Shown here: positions 1 through 9,085 of the stretch, one piece after another
Position numbering within the stretch: the first letter of the stretch is position 1
Layout: every line of letters begins with the position of its first letter
DNA from: Cognatundibacterium oligocarboniphilum
Lineage (GTDB): Bacteria; Pseudomonadota; Gammaproteobacteria; Burkholderiales; Burkholderiaceae_D
NCBI RefSeq assembly: GCF_013377855.1
Contig: NZ_JABXYJ010000012.1
Coordinates: 1 to 64,000, forward strand
Length of the DNA: 64,000 bases
Reading direction: 5' to 3'
Translations under genes and position numbers: made by a program
The notes under the pieces: model-generated
What the model saw: only the letters and a program-made list of their open reading frames with translations
What the model was told of the DNA's origin: nothing
The model's database searches: none

Positions 1-33
1 GGCATGGTGGGTAATGAGCAGTTCTTGAAGTAA
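1..33 (+). CDS. 3' end of an upstream gene (partial)
   Basis: The first ten codons in frame 1 read GMVGNEQFLK and end in TAA at 31-33. A hairpin terminator follows at 89-116, as expected behind a gene end. The piece is too short to name a product. It could also be a chance reading frame. Confidence 0.35.
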   Translation, partial: GMVGNEQFLK

Positions 34-88
34 TCGGTGATTATTCTCCGGGACGCATTCCAATGCTCACATCTTGATGTATGATTGA

Positions 89-116
89 AAATCGGCAGGG
101 AGTTCCCTGCCGATTT
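89..116 (+). terminator. Hairpin after the partial upstream gene
   Basis: A near-perfect inverted repeat has arms AAATCGGCAGGGA (89-101) and TTCCCTGCCGATTT (103-116) with almost no loop. Only a short T run follows, so it may be a weak intrinsic terminator or a processing hairpin. It separates the partial upstream gene from the gene at 208. Confidence 0.6.
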
Positions 117-207
117 GCATATTGACTGGAAAATTGGCCGGCTTGCTGTCATGTGCAGGTGGCATTATTCCTGAGTTTATTTAATTTATTGATTGAGAGA
201 TCAACAT

Positions 208-1461
208 ATGAAGCAACTTCGTTTGTCTCGTATCGCTGTATTGTTGGCAGCGATCGGTTTTGCAGCCGTGCCGGAATTAACAAATATCGCAGCAAATACT
301 GCCTATGCTCAGGAAGCGATGCGTCCGGAAATTGGCCGTATTGTCCAGGCTGCCGGCGAGTTGTATAAATCGAAGAAATATAAAGATGCATTGTCCAAGA
401 TTCACGAGGCAGACAATGTCAGCGGTAAGACAGTCAATGAAAATTTCACAATCGAACGGATGCGTCTTTCAATCGCTTCTGCTGCAGGCGATAACGATAC
501 GGTGATTCGTTCGGCGGAGGCAATCGTCGCTGCCGCAAAATTGCCATCCAAGGATCAGTTGCAAATGATTCAGGTGCTGGCGAATGCTTATTTTAAAGCA
601 GGCAATTACTCCAAAGCAGCGCAATGGTACAACCGTTATTATGCTGATGGCGGCACCGATCAGTCGCTGCGTCAGTACATGATTCAGGCGATGAATCAGA
701 GTGGTGACGGCGCAAAGGCGATGAAGGAAGTCATGGCTGATCTGGCTGCGGATGAAAAAGCTGGTCGTGCGCCAAGCCTGATTAATCTGGAAACCTATGC
801 CAATGCTGCTCTGAAGCAGAAGGATATGGCCGGTTATACCAGCGCACTGGAAAAAATGGTGGCATACCATGGCAAGAAGGAATACTGGGTCAATCTGCTG
901 AATAATATTGAGCGTAAGCCCGGTTATTCCGAGCGCCTGAAGCTGGATCTGTACCGCTTGAAGCTGGTACTGGGGCAGGTGACCAAAACGTCCGATTATA
1001 TGGATTCATCATTGATGGCTATTCAGGCAGGTTATCCGGCTGAGGCAGTCAAGATTATCGATGCTGGCTATAAAGCCGGTGCCCTGGGGGCAGGCAATGA
1101 CGCAGAGCGCCATAAGCGTTTGCGTGATATGGCTGCCAAAGCATTGGATGAGGCCAATAAAGGCGCCGCCGCCGCCGAAGCAGATGCGAAGCAGAGTAAG
1201 GACGGCAGCAACCTCGTGAATCTGGGTTTTGCTGCAGCGGCTGCAGGCAAGGCAGATCAGGGTATCGCGATGATGGAAGAAGGCATCAAGAAGGACAGCC
1301 TCAAGCATCCTGAAGACGCTAAACTGCATCTGGGTATTGCGCAATTACAGGCAGGTAAAAAAGCGAATGCGATCAAAACATTCCGTACGGTGCAGGGTAA
1401 TGATGGTACTGCTGATCTGGCGCGTTACTGGATCATCTATGCAAATCAGTCAGGCAAATAA
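208..1461 (+). CDS. Secreted TPR-like repeat protein
   Basis: Predicted exported protein of 417 aa. The ATG at 208 is chosen over a TTG at 193 because a GAGAG ribosome site lies just ahead and the protein then opens with a standard signal peptide: basic MKQLRLSR, a hydrophobic core and a cleavage site after AYA (residue 34). The mature part is all-helical in character and Ala/Lys rich, with tetratricopeptide-like pairs such as AGELYKSKKYKDALSKI and LANAYFKAGNYSKAAQWY. Similar stretches recur to the C-terminus (LHLGIAQLQAGKKANAIKTF). Such proteins usually act as periplasmic scaffolds, but no partner is evident here. It is transcribed alone, convergent with mltD, and the two genes share a terminator. 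The export call is firm; the exact role is unknown. Confidence 0.75.
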   Translation: MKQLRLSRIAVLLAAIGFAAVPELTNIAANTAYAQEAMRPEIGRIVQAAGELYKSKKYKDALSKIHEADNVSGKTVNENFTIERMRLSIASAAGDNDTVIRSAEAIVAAAKLPSKDQLQMIQVLANAYFKAGNYSKAAQWYNRYYADGGTDQSLRQYMIQAMNQSGDGAKAMKEVMADLAADEKAGRAPSLINLETYANAALKQKDMAGYTSALEKMVAYHGKKEYWVNLLNNIERKPGYSERLKLDLYRLKLVLGQVTKTSDYMDSSLMAIQAGYPAEAVKIIDAGYKAGALGAGNDAERHKRLRDMAAKALDEANKGAAAAEADAKQSKDGSNLVNLGFAAAAAGKADQGIAMMEEGIKKDSLKHPEDAKLHLGIAQLQAGKKANAIKTFRTVQGNDGTADLARYWIIYANQSGK

Positions 1462-1490
1462 GCTGGCATCAGCTGATATCGCTAATGAGA

Positions 1491-1538
1491 TCAGACAATA
1501 AAAAAGGGCGCTTCCGGCGTCCTTTTTTTATTGTCTGA
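1491..1538. terminator. Bidirectional intrinsic terminator
   Basis: Long inverted repeat with arms TCAGACAATAAAAAAGGGCGC and GGCGTCCTTTTTTTATTGTCTGA around a TTCC loop. It has an A run on the left and a T run on the right, so it can serve both the gene ending at 1461 and mltD, which ends at 1599 on the other strand. Confidence 0.85.
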
Positions 1539-1598
1539 TCCTGATTTCTGCTGAGAATTACACCGTGATTCAGAACGTATCAACAGGTGCGTACAATT

Positions 1599-3125
1599 TT
1601 AGCCGTGGCGTTTTTTACCGCCACGTGTATTGACTGCGAGGGTTTTTGCCGGACGGGCGTGGAAATTGTGTGCCGGCGTTTTCTGATGTGCGGCGACGGC
1701 GGTATGACGCGACTTCGCCAGCACCGGTACCTGAATATGCAAGGTCTGGCCCGGATTCAGATTGTCGCGTTTCAGGTTGTTCCAGCCTTTCAGATCAGCG
1801 ACAGTGACATGATAACGGCGGGCGATACTGTTCAGATTATCCTGTTTGCTGACCTTGTGATTCAGCTGACGGGTTGCAACGCCTTTTTCGATGATGATCT
1901 GTGCTTTTTCGGCTATCTCCGGAGAGATATCCTGATCCGGAGTCTTGCTGGATTTGGGAATCAGGATCGTTGAACCTGCCTTGACCAGCATTTTGGCCGG
2001 GATCAGATTCACTTCACGGATAAATTCTGGTTTCTGCCCCAGTTTTTGCGACAGGGATTCCACCTTTTCAGTTCTCGGAACCGTGTAGGTCGCCCATGAG
2101 GACAATGGCCCTTGCCATTTGCTGAGGTTTTCTTTGTACAGATTGGCATTGTCTGCCGGTAACAGGATTTTAGTATTGCTGTCGCCGGTGATGACCGGGC
2201 GATTAAATTGCGGGTTCAGGGCTGTGAATTCCTCCATCGACAATTCCGCAAGCTGTGCCGCAACACGTACATCAATATCCCGGGTTTTTTCTACCGTGAC
2301 GAAATAAGGCTGGTTTTCCAGCGCCGGTAGGGAAATATTAAATTGTTCAGGATGCGCAATAATATTTTTAACGGCCTGTAATTTGGGAAAATAGTTACGG
2401 GTTTCCTGCGGCATCAGTCCCGACATGCTGTCAAAATCGATCGGCAAACCCTGTGCCTGCTGCTTTTTGATCGCGCGTTGTACGGAGCCTTCACCCCAGT
2501 TATACGCCGCCAGCGCCAGTTGCCAGTCTCCGAAGATGCCATACAGGCGTTCCAGATAATTCAACGCAGCATCTGTGGAATCCAGAATGCCGCGGCGATC
2601 ATCTTTGAACATACTTTGCTTCAGATTGAAATCCTTGCCGGTTGCTGCCATGAATTGCCACATGCCGCTGGCTTTTGCCGTTGAAATGGCTTGTGGGTTA
2701 AATGCAGATTCGATAAAAGGCAGCAAGGCGAGCTCGGTCGGCATCCCGCGCTTTTCCAGCTCTTCCACCACGTGGTACAGGTAGCGGGAACCGCGCTGTA
2801 CGGTCCTGAGAATGTAATCAGTCCGGGTGCTGTACCAGGTCAGCTGGTTGTCAACCTGCTTATTGTTCAGATCAGGAATCGCGTACCCGGCCCGGATTCT
2901 TTCCCATAAATCTGCTTCCTGATTGGTATAGACAAAGGAAGCCGGTTCGCTGGAACTGGTACCAGTGAGGGCAGAAGAAACAGGGGAGGTGGAAATTTTA
3001 CTGATGTCAGGACGGGTATTCATGCCGTTTAATGCAGGCGCATCGGCATAACTCAGTGAGGGCAGGGTCCAGCAGCACAGCATGGATGCAATAACGGGAC
3101 AAAGTCGGGAACGTAATCGTTTCAT
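1599..3125 (-). CDS. mltD: Membrane-bound lytic murein transglycosylase D
   Basis: Cleaves the glycan strands of peptidoglycan, leaving 1,6-anhydromuramyl ends, in the periplasm. The ATG at 3125 gives a 508-aa protein starting MKRLRSRL with a signal peptide ending near YADA. The longer frame to 3251 has no ribosome site and would bury that signal. The SLT domain (about residues 105-240) has the catalytic Glu139 in LLPFIESAFNP, followed by ASGMWQFM and AAYNWGEG. Two LysM peptidoglycan-binding repeats follow, at about 360-410 and 422-467 (HKVSKQDNLNSIARRY). The tail after them is basic and low in complexity and ends GGKKRHG. Length and order match the MltD family. No lipobox Cys is obvious, so membrane attachment by lipid is uncertain. 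Confidence 0.92.
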   Translation of the reverse strand: MKRLRSRLCPVIASMLCCWTLPSLSYADAPALNGMNTRPDISKISTSPVSSALTGTSSSEPASFVYTNQEADLWERIRAGYAIPDLNNKQVDNQLTWYSTRTDYILRTVQRGSRYLYHVVEELEKRGMPTELALLPFIESAFNPQAISTAKASGMWQFMAATGKDFNLKQSMFKDDRRGILDSTDAALNYLERLYGIFGDWQLALAAYNWGEGSVQRAIKKQQAQGLPIDFDSMSGLMPQETRNYFPKLQAVKNIIAHPEQFNISLPALENQPYFVTVEKTRDIDVRVAAQLAELSMEEFTALNPQFNRPVITGDSNTKILLPADNANLYKENLSKWQGPLSSWATYTVPRTEKVESLSQKLGQKPEFIREVNLIPAKMLVKAGSTILIPKSSKTPDQDISPEIAEKAQIIIEKGVATRQLNHKVSKQDNLNSIARRYHVTVADLKGWNNLKRDNLNPGQTLHIQVPVLAKSRHTAVAAHQKTPAHNFHARPAKTLAVNTRGGKKRHG

Positions 3126-3369
3126 AGGCAGAAGGCGTTTGCCGACCTGTGTCGACGTTAATGACAGTATCACGAGAGTGTACGCAAGGGCAGAAGATCG
3201 CGTCAAGCAGAAACTTCTCCTGATCTGAGGGTAAGTGATGCTGAACAGCATGTATCTGTCAGTCTGGGGTAATCTGGCCGGAGTCGGGGTTATACGCCGG
3301 AATAATCCTGTGCCAATACCGAAACTTTGTCCTACAATGCGGTTTTATTGATATTAGTGGAATAACAAT

Positions 3370-5076
3370 ATGCTGCATCGTTACAGATCATGGGTGCTGG
3401 GCATTGGAATGTCTTGTTGTGTGGTGTGTCCTGCACCGGCAGGTATTGTCCTGATTGAACATGCTGATGGTTATACGCTGAACCGGAAACAGCAACTGGT
3501 GCAGTTTGATGCCATGGCTTTTGATGAGCAGGGGAAAGTCCGCGCAGTCGGTCATGCGCGTGCATTACGCAAACAGTTTCCCGCTGCTTCGCATATTGAT
3601 CTGCAGGGAAAAACCGTCTTGCCAGGTCTGATTGATGCGCACGGCCATATCATGGGGCTGGGGATAAGCGCACTGCAACTGGCGCTGCGCAGCACGGAAG
3701 ATTTGCCACAGGCGCAACGGGTGATCGCTGACTATGCAGCCCGTTTTCCGCAGAAACAATGGATTTTAGGCGGTGAATGGAATCAGGCTAACTGGAAGCT
3801 GGAGCGCTTTCCGTCGGCTCAGGATATTGATGCCGTTGTCCGTGACCGGCCGGTCTGGCTGAGTCGGGTGGATGGACATGCGGCCTGGGCCAACAGCAAG
3901 GCGATGCAACTGGCGGGAATCAGCCGTGAAACTCCGGATCCGGCTGGCGGAAAAATCGAACGGGATACCTATGGCAACCCGACTGGCATTTTTATCGATA
4001 GCGCCATGGAGCTGATCGATCGGGTATTGCCTGTGGCCACAGAGGCGGAAAACCTGCAGGCGCTGGATACGGCGCTGCAGATAATCCGTCAGGCAGGATT
4101 GACCAGTGTGCATGATGCCGGTGTTTCCGCGCCGGCGGATCATCTGTTCCGGGAATATGCAAAGACGGGCCGCCTGACCGTCCGTGTCTACGGCATGATC
4201 GCCGGTGTCGGGGAGTTTTTTGACAGTGTTGTTGTGGATGGGCCGTTCAACGGTGACGCAGACCGCTATACACTGCGTGCCGTGAAGCTGTTTGCCGATG
4301 GTGCTCTGGGCAGCCGTGGTGCGGCATTGCTCGCGCCTTACAGTGATGCGCCGCAGGTTTCCGGGCTGTTGTTCAAGTCGCAGCAGGAAATGAATGCGAT
4401 GGTGCGCAAAGCCGCAGAGCAACATTATCAGGTGAATGTCCATGCGATCGGCGATGCCGGGAACCGGCAGATACTCAATGCTTTCGCTGTCTTGCCAGCC
4501 TCACTGCGAACGGAGTTGCGTCATCGTATTGAACATGCGCAGGTGGTCTCGCTGGAAGATATTCCCCGTTTCCGGACTCTGGGCATTATTCCTTCAATGC
4601 AGCCAACCCATGCCACATCCGATATGAATATGGCTGAAAGCCGGGTCGGGTCGCAGCGCATCCGTGGTGCTTATGCGTGGCGCAGGTTTTTGCAGCAAGG
4701 GTCGCGCATTGCATGCGGCTCTGATTTTCCGGTGGAGTCACCCAACCCGTTCTGGGGCATGTATGCCGCTGTGACACGACAGGATATGCAGGGGCAGCCA
4801 CGCAACGGCTGGTATCCCGGGCAGGCAATGACGATGAAGGAAGCATTCCGCTGCTTCACGCTGGATGCGGCGTATGCGGCACATCAGGAAAACATCCTGG
4901 GCAGTCTGGAGACCGGAAAATGGGCCGATTTCATTGTGATTGACCGTAACATTTTCCGTATCCCGGCACAGCAGATTTTCCAGACCCAGGTTCTGGAAAC
5001 CTGGGTGGCAGGGCAGCGCGTGTACCGTGCCGGAGCCAGCACTGCCGCAAGTGTTGACGTATCCGGCATCAGATAA
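3370..5076 (+). CDS. Secreted metal-dependent amidohydrolase (YtcJ-like)
   Basis: A 568-aa protein of the amidohydrolase superfamily, Amidohydro_3 branch. An N-terminal hydrophobic segment (residues 5-25) suggests export. The metal-binding motif GLIDAHGHIMG is at residues 87-97. Downstream lie the other family landmarks: VHAIGDAGNR, HRIEHAQVV and the late Asp motif CGSDFPVESPNP. The C-terminus returns to the beta-sandwich (LETGKWADFIVIDRN). These enzymes hydrolyse amide or ester bonds in N-acyl or imide compounds; the substrate cannot be told from sequence. The gene stands alone, convergent with the ABC exporter gene. Confidence 0.85.
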   Translation: MLHRYRSWVLGIGMSCCVVCPAPAGIVLIEHADGYTLNRKQQLVQFDAMAFDEQGKVRAVGHARALRKQFPAASHIDLQGKTVLPGLIDAHGHIMGLGISALQLALRSTEDLPQAQRVIADYAARFPQKQWILGGEWNQANWKLERFPSAQDIDAVVRDRPVWLSRVDGHAAWANSKAMQLAGISRETPDPAGGKIERDTYGNPTGIFIDSAMELIDRVLPVATEAENLQALDTALQIIRQAGLTSVHDAGVSAPADHLFREYAKTGRLTVRVYGMIAGVGEFFDSVVVDGPFNGDADRYTLRAVKLFADGALGSRGAALLAPYSDAPQVSGLLFKSQQEMNAMVRKAAEQHYQVNVHAIGDAGNRQILNAFAVLPASLRTELRHRIEHAQVVSLEDIPRFRTLGIIPSMQPTHATSDMNMAESRVGSQRIRGAYAWRRFLQQGSRIACGSDFPVESPNPFWGMYAAVTRQDMQGQPRNGWYPGQAMTMKEAFRCFTLDAAYAAHQENILGSLETGKWADFIVIDRNIFRIPAQQIFQTQVLETWVAGQRVYRAGASTAASVDVSGIR

Positions 5077-5155
5077 CGCCGGCCCCTGAAGCGGGAACAG
5101 GCAGCAGTGCAGGGGATATGCTGTCTGCCTGTTTCTGGTTGGCTGGTTTTGCAGC

Positions 5156-6973
5156 TTATGGGGTGGTAGGCTGTTCCTGCGTATCCAGATTAAACTGCAG
5201 CGCTGCCAGTCTGGCATAAACGCCATTCTGTTCGACCAGCGTGGCATGGTTGCCGGTTTCAACGATTTTTCCGTGTTCCATCACAATGATGCGGTCGGCC
5301 CGTTGCACCGTCGCCAGCCGGTGGGCAATGATCAGCGTGGTCCTGCCTTGCATCGCCACTTCGAGTGCGCCCTGCACCAGCCGTTCCGACTCGGCATCCA
5401 GTGCGCTGGTGGCTTCGTCCAGCAATAACAGCGGCGGGTTTTTCAGCAGGGCACGGGCAATGGCAATCCGCTGTCGCTGGCCGCCGGATAAACGCACGCC
5501 GCGTTCTCCCAGAAACGAGGCATAGCCTTCAGGCAGCCGCTCGATGAATTCATGGGCTGCTGCCAGTCTTGCGGCCTGCATGACTTCGGCATCGGTGGCT
5601 TCCGGTTTGCCATAACGGATATTTTCCATCGCATTGGCAGAAAAAATCACCGTGTCCTGCGGGACAATGCCGATGGCTTGCCGCAGGTCATGCAGGTGCA
5701 GATCGCGTATTGGTACACCATCGAGCCGGATAACTCCGCTTTGCGGATCGTAAAAACGCAACAGCAGTTGAAACAGGCTGGTTTTTCCCGCACCGGAGGC
5801 GCCGACAATCGCAACAGTCTGGCCTGCGGCTACCTCCAGTGTCAGATCGGCAACGGACAGGGTTCCCGGACGGGAGGGATAAGAAAAACTGACGGCTTCC
5901 AGCGAGAGTCTGGCGCCGCCTGCCGACTGGCTGCTGCGTGCCGGCAGCATCGCAGGATGTGCCGGATTCTGAATCGGTGAATGCGCAGCCAGCAGCTCCA
6001 GCAGACGTTCGGTGGCACCTGCAGCACGCTGGGCGTCGCCCATGACTTCAGACAGGGCACCCAGCGCTCCGGCAACAATCGATGCGTACAGGATAAATTG
6101 CCCCAGCTGGCCGCCGCTCATACGTCCATCCATCACCGCGTTCGCTCCCAGCCACAGCACAAATACAATGGCGCCGAATACCAGCAGAATCGCCATCATG
6201 GTCAGCAGAGAGCGGGCGCGGATGCGGCGCATGGCTGTGCCGAAGGCATTTTCTACAAAACCAGAAAAACGACGGGCTTCAATCTGTTCATGCGTGTATG
6301 CCTGCACTGTCGGCATGGCATTCAGAATTTCTCCTGCGATGGCTGAGGCATCGGCAATCTTGTCCTGTGAATCGCGAGACAGTTGCCGCACACGCCGGCC
6401 GAACAGGATGATCGGCAGCACCACCATCGCCAGCATCACGATAATCAGAATCGACAGCTTGACGCTGGTGACAAACAGCATGATCAGTCCGCCGCTCATC
6501 AGCAGCAGATTGCGCAATGCCATCGAAATACTGGTACCGACCACGGTCTGGATCAGCGTGGTGTCGGTGGTCAGGCGCGACAGCACTTCGCCGGTTTGCG
6601 TGGTTTCAAAAAATTGCGGGCTTTGTGTCACCACATGGGAATACACTGCATTACGGATGTCGGCGGTGACGCGCTCTCCCAGCCAGGACACCATGTAAAA
6701 ACGGGCTGCGGTGGCGATACCGAGAATCGTTGCCACACCAAACAGCGCGAGGAAGGTCAGATTCACATCATGGATCTGGCGGTCGCCGGAGCTGCCAAAA
6801 CCAAGATCAATCATTTGCCGGAAAGCCGCAGGAATCGCCAGCGTCGCACTGGCGGCAATCAGCAGTGCGATACCGGCATATATAAACTGCCGGCGGTAAG
6901 GGCGCAGAAAGGGCAGCAGTCCCCGTAACGTCTGCAGACTGCTGCGCTGAGTGGAGGGTTCGGAGTTGGGCAT
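5156..6973 (-). CDS. ABC exporter, fused permease and ATPase (MsbA type)
   Basis: A half-transporter of 605 aa with a six-helix membrane domain (about residues 30-325) and an ATPase domain (about 365-600). Visible motifs are Walker A GASGAGKTS, the Q-loop in GIVPQDTVIFS, signature LSGGQRQRIA and Walker B LLLLDEATSALD, followed by the switch His in IIAHRLAT. It should work as a homodimer exporting a lipid, drug or peptide. The ATG at 6973 (MPNSEPSTQ) is preferred over the longer frame to 7033, whose extra 20 residues look unlike family members. It is transcribed divergently from the DUF2799-like gene. The family is certain; the substrate is not. Confidence 0.9.
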   Translation of the reverse strand: MPNSEPSTQRSSLQTLRGLLPFLRPYRRQFIYAGIALLIAASATLAIPAAFRQMIDLGFGSSGDRQIHDVNLTFLALFGVATILGIATAARFYMVSWLGERVTADIRNAVYSHVVTQSPQFFETTQTGEVLSRLTTDTTLIQTVVGTSISMALRNLLLMSGGLIMLFVTSVKLSILIIVMLAMVVLPIILFGRRVRQLSRDSQDKIADASAIAGEILNAMPTVQAYTHEQIEARRFSGFVENAFGTAMRRIRARSLLTMMAILLVFGAIVFVLWLGANAVMDGRMSGGQLGQFILYASIVAGALGALSEVMGDAQRAAGATERLLELLAAHSPIQNPAHPAMLPARSSQSAGGARLSLEAVSFSYPSRPGTLSVADLTLEVAAGQTVAIVGASGAGKTSLFQLLLRFYDPQSGVIRLDGVPIRDLHLHDLRQAIGIVPQDTVIFSANAMENIRYGKPEATDAEVMQAARLAAAHEFIERLPEGYASFLGERGVRLSGGQRQRIAIARALLKNPPLLLLDEATSALDAESERLVQGALEVAMQGRTTLIIAHRLATVQRADRIIVMEHGKIVETGNHATLVEQNGVYARLAALQFNLDTQEQPTTP

Positions 6974-7243
6974 AAAGAAAATGGTTGAGTGAATAGAAAA
7001 TAGAAAAGACCTTGCTGGCAGCAGGCAAAGCAAAACAATTCAAATGACGCCAATAAGACAAAAGAACGCAGCAGGACGTACAGCAGAAAAAGACAGCTTC
7101 GCCTACATGATGACCTGAATCGGAAAATCAAGCAGGGAATGCGATAATCCCTGCCTCTTTATGTAACGTAATGTGTGAAACGGCGTCAACAGCCGTGCCA
7201 CTCTTTACGTTATGTCATCACCCCTTCCGTTGAAAGTGATTGT

Positions 7244-8686
7244 ATGCCCGCCATAGCTGACCAGATGCCTGTCTTACTGACTACCTCATCAACTGCCAGG
7301 GAGTTGCTTCAGCGCGCCTGTCGTCTGGTGTCGTTCCTGTTGTTGTTGCCGCTGATGGCTTGCCAGAGCACCATCAGCCGGATGAATGACTGTCAGACCG
7401 GTGACTGGAATTTTATCGGTAACAAAGATGGTTCAGATGGACTGCATCGTAATTATGAAGAGCGCAGGCAATTCTGTTCTTCGGTGGACAGCAGTAAGAT
7501 CCGGCCTGAATCGGCGCAGCAGTATGAGCAGGGCTGGCAGCAGGGTAATCAGCAATTCTGGTACCGGCTGGGGCGGACGGACGGGCGCAATGCGCTGGCG
7601 CTCAGCTATTACCAGCAGCAGGTGCAGTCAGACCAGATTCGTCAGAAAGAAACGCCGCTGAATCAGGCGGCTTATGAGCAGGGCTGGCAGCTCGGTAATG
7701 CCGATTACTGGCAGCAGAGCGGCCATCAGGAAGGGTTGGCAGGGCGCAAGGCCGACGAAGAGGGCGCACGTCGTCTGCCGGGTGCCCCGGAAGTATTCCG
7801 TGCCGATGCTTACCGTCAGGGGTGGAGCGAGGGTAATTACGCCTACTGGCAGCAGCTCGGCTATCAGGACGCGCATCAGGGGATTCCGGACAGCACTCTG
7901 GGCGTCCATGTGAAAGCGGCACAGAGTCGTGACCTGCTGGTGCTGGAAGATGCCTACCATACTGGCTGGAACCGTGAAATCACCGAATACTGGAAGCGGC
8001 TGGCATGGGATGACGCCGTCAATGGACGTGATATCTACATGCGGCGCGATGATGCAAAGCGGCGCGGTCTCAGGCTGGATGAAGCGGCCTACCGCCAGCA
8101 ATGGGAGCAGCGCCTGATGCAATACTGGACCGAGGCTGGCACCGCAGACGGTTATGGCAAACCATTCATGCTGGAGCAGCGGATGAGCAATGCCCGCAAC
8201 GAACAGGTATTTGTGATTGCCCAGACCCGCGACCTCTATACTCAGGCATGGAACCGTCAGAACGCTGCCTATTGCACCTTGGAAAACGCATTCAACTGGG
8301 GAAGAACCAATCAGCCGATGGCGATCGAAGTTTGCCAGCAGCCTTTGCAATATCGCTTGCAGCGTGCGCTGACGGCGGGCCGCGATGTAGAAGAAATCCG
8401 TCGCCGTCAGGCGTTCAACCATCGCGAGCTGGATGAGCAACGCGACCGTTTGCGCGATGTTGAGCGTCGCTTAGCCCGTCTGGAAGCAGAAATGCAGCGT
8501 AACCGCGACGACAAGAACCGGCCAAACACACCTGAAAACACAAATACCGATCGTCGCAATGAGCGCGACCGCAGCGATCTGCGTGATCAGTGGCAATTCC
8601 TCCGTTACCGCATTGACGATCTGCAAAACCGGGAATACCGCTATCAGCAGGATATGGAGCAGATACAGCGCGATGCCCTGCGCTGA
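7244..8686 (+). CDS. DUF2799-like lipoprotein with tandem repeats
   Basis: Predicted lipoprotein of about 480 aa. The hydrophobic stretch LVSFLLLLPLMAC ends in a lipobox Cys (residue 40 from this start; another ATG at 7265 is equally possible). The mature protein begins with the DUF2799-style sequence DCQTGDWNFIGNKDGSDG. At least five degenerate copies of a unit of about 50-60 residues follow, with the pattern Y-x2-GW-x2-GN-x2-YW-x3-G-x2-DG: QYEQGWQQGNQQFW, AYEQGWQLGNADYW, AYRQGWSEGNYAYW, AYHTGWNREITEYW and AYRQQWEQRLMQYW. The last third (residues 390-480) is a charged coiled coil (DEQRDRLRDVERRLARLEAE). Outer-membrane or periplasmic location is likely; function is unknown. It is divergent from the ABC exporter. 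Confidence 0.7.
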   Translation: MPAIADQMPVLLTTSSTARELLQRACRLVSFLLLLPLMACQSTISRMNDCQTGDWNFIGNKDGSDGLHRNYEERRQFCSSVDSSKIRPESAQQYEQGWQQGNQQFWYRLGRTDGRNALALSYYQQQVQSDQIRQKETPLNQAAYEQGWQLGNADYWQQSGHQEGLAGRKADEEGARRLPGAPEVFRADAYRQGWSEGNYAYWQQLGYQDAHQGIPDSTLGVHVKAAQSRDLLVLEDAYHTGWNREITEYWKRLAWDDAVNGRDIYMRRDDAKRRGLRLDEAAYRQQWEQRLMQYWTEAGTADGYGKPFMLEQRMSNARNEQVFVIAQTRDLYTQAWNRQNAAYCTLENAFNWGRTNQPMAIEVCQQPLQYRLQRALTAGRDVEEIRRRQAFNHRELDEQRDRLRDVERRLARLEAEMQRNRDDKNRPNTPENTNTDRRNERDRSDLRDQWQFLRYRIDDLQNREYRYQQDMEQIQRDALR

Positions 8687-8730
8687 CGAGACGGCTTGAC
8701 AAAACTTCAGCCTGCTTGCTTGCCTGGCTG

Positions 8731-8769
8731 GCTTATTCAACTTGCTTATTTAAACAGCTTATTCAAACT
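8731..8769. repeat. 13-bp tandem repeat, three copies
   Basis: Three head-to-tail copies of a 13-mer start at 8731, 8744 and 8757, each opening GCTTATTCAA or GCTTATTTAA. A weaker fourth unit may follow at 8770. The array lies 45 bp behind the stop of the DUF2799-like gene. Confidence 0.7.
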
Positions 8770-8821
8770 ACTGATTGAAGCTGCACAGCAACCTGTCCAT
8801 GCCAAAAAATGTTGAAGCAGC

Positions 8822-8900
8822 ATACTCCCCCCATATTTTATAAAAAACAGCCTGATGCTTAGATGGTTAAAGGCTGTTTTCAGATACTGAAGGGGAGTAT
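8822..8900. repeat. 79-bp dispersed element, copy A
   Basis: The left end ATACTCCCC (8822-8830) and right end GGGGAGTAT (8892-8900) form a perfect terminal inverted repeat. Inside is a perfect 10-bp hairpin, AAAACAGCCT (8844-8853) with AGGCTGTTTT (8871-8880). The last 17 bases match ATACTGRRRGGGAGTAT. A second copy of exactly the same length lies at 26258-26336. It sits between the DUF2799-like gene and the glycine riboswitch. Confidence 0.75.
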
Positions 8901-9070
8901 ATTCTTAATGCAATGTATTCCCTGTTCCCGCTGCGTGACTGGCGAACCGCATCACAGCTTGCCGGCGCAGGCTGTTGGGTACAAAAAGCGGTGTTTTGCC
9001 ACATGTTCCACTTTCACCCGACTTCACCAAATATTTGGTTTTGAATATATCCAAGCTCAGTCAAGCCTTA

Positions 9071-9076
9071 TATAAT
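9071..9076 (+). promoter_or_regulatory. Probable -10 box of the gcv promoter
   Basis: A perfect TATAAT lies 10 bases ahead of the first riboswitch helix, placing the start of transcription near 9083. No good -35 box stands at standard spacing: TTGAAT at 9041-9046 is 24 bp upstream, which is too far. An activator may therefore be needed. Confidence 0.5.
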
Positions 9077-9085
9077 CCTGCTACT

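Noticed and set aside
6012-6698. 228-codon open frame on the plus strand
   Set aside because: It is antisense to the ABC exporter gene, rich in Arg, Ser and Met, without domain or signal.
8863-9075. 70-codon frame ahead of the glycine riboswitch
   Set aside because: It overlaps the 79-bp element and the -10 box of the gcv promoter, and its translation matches no family.
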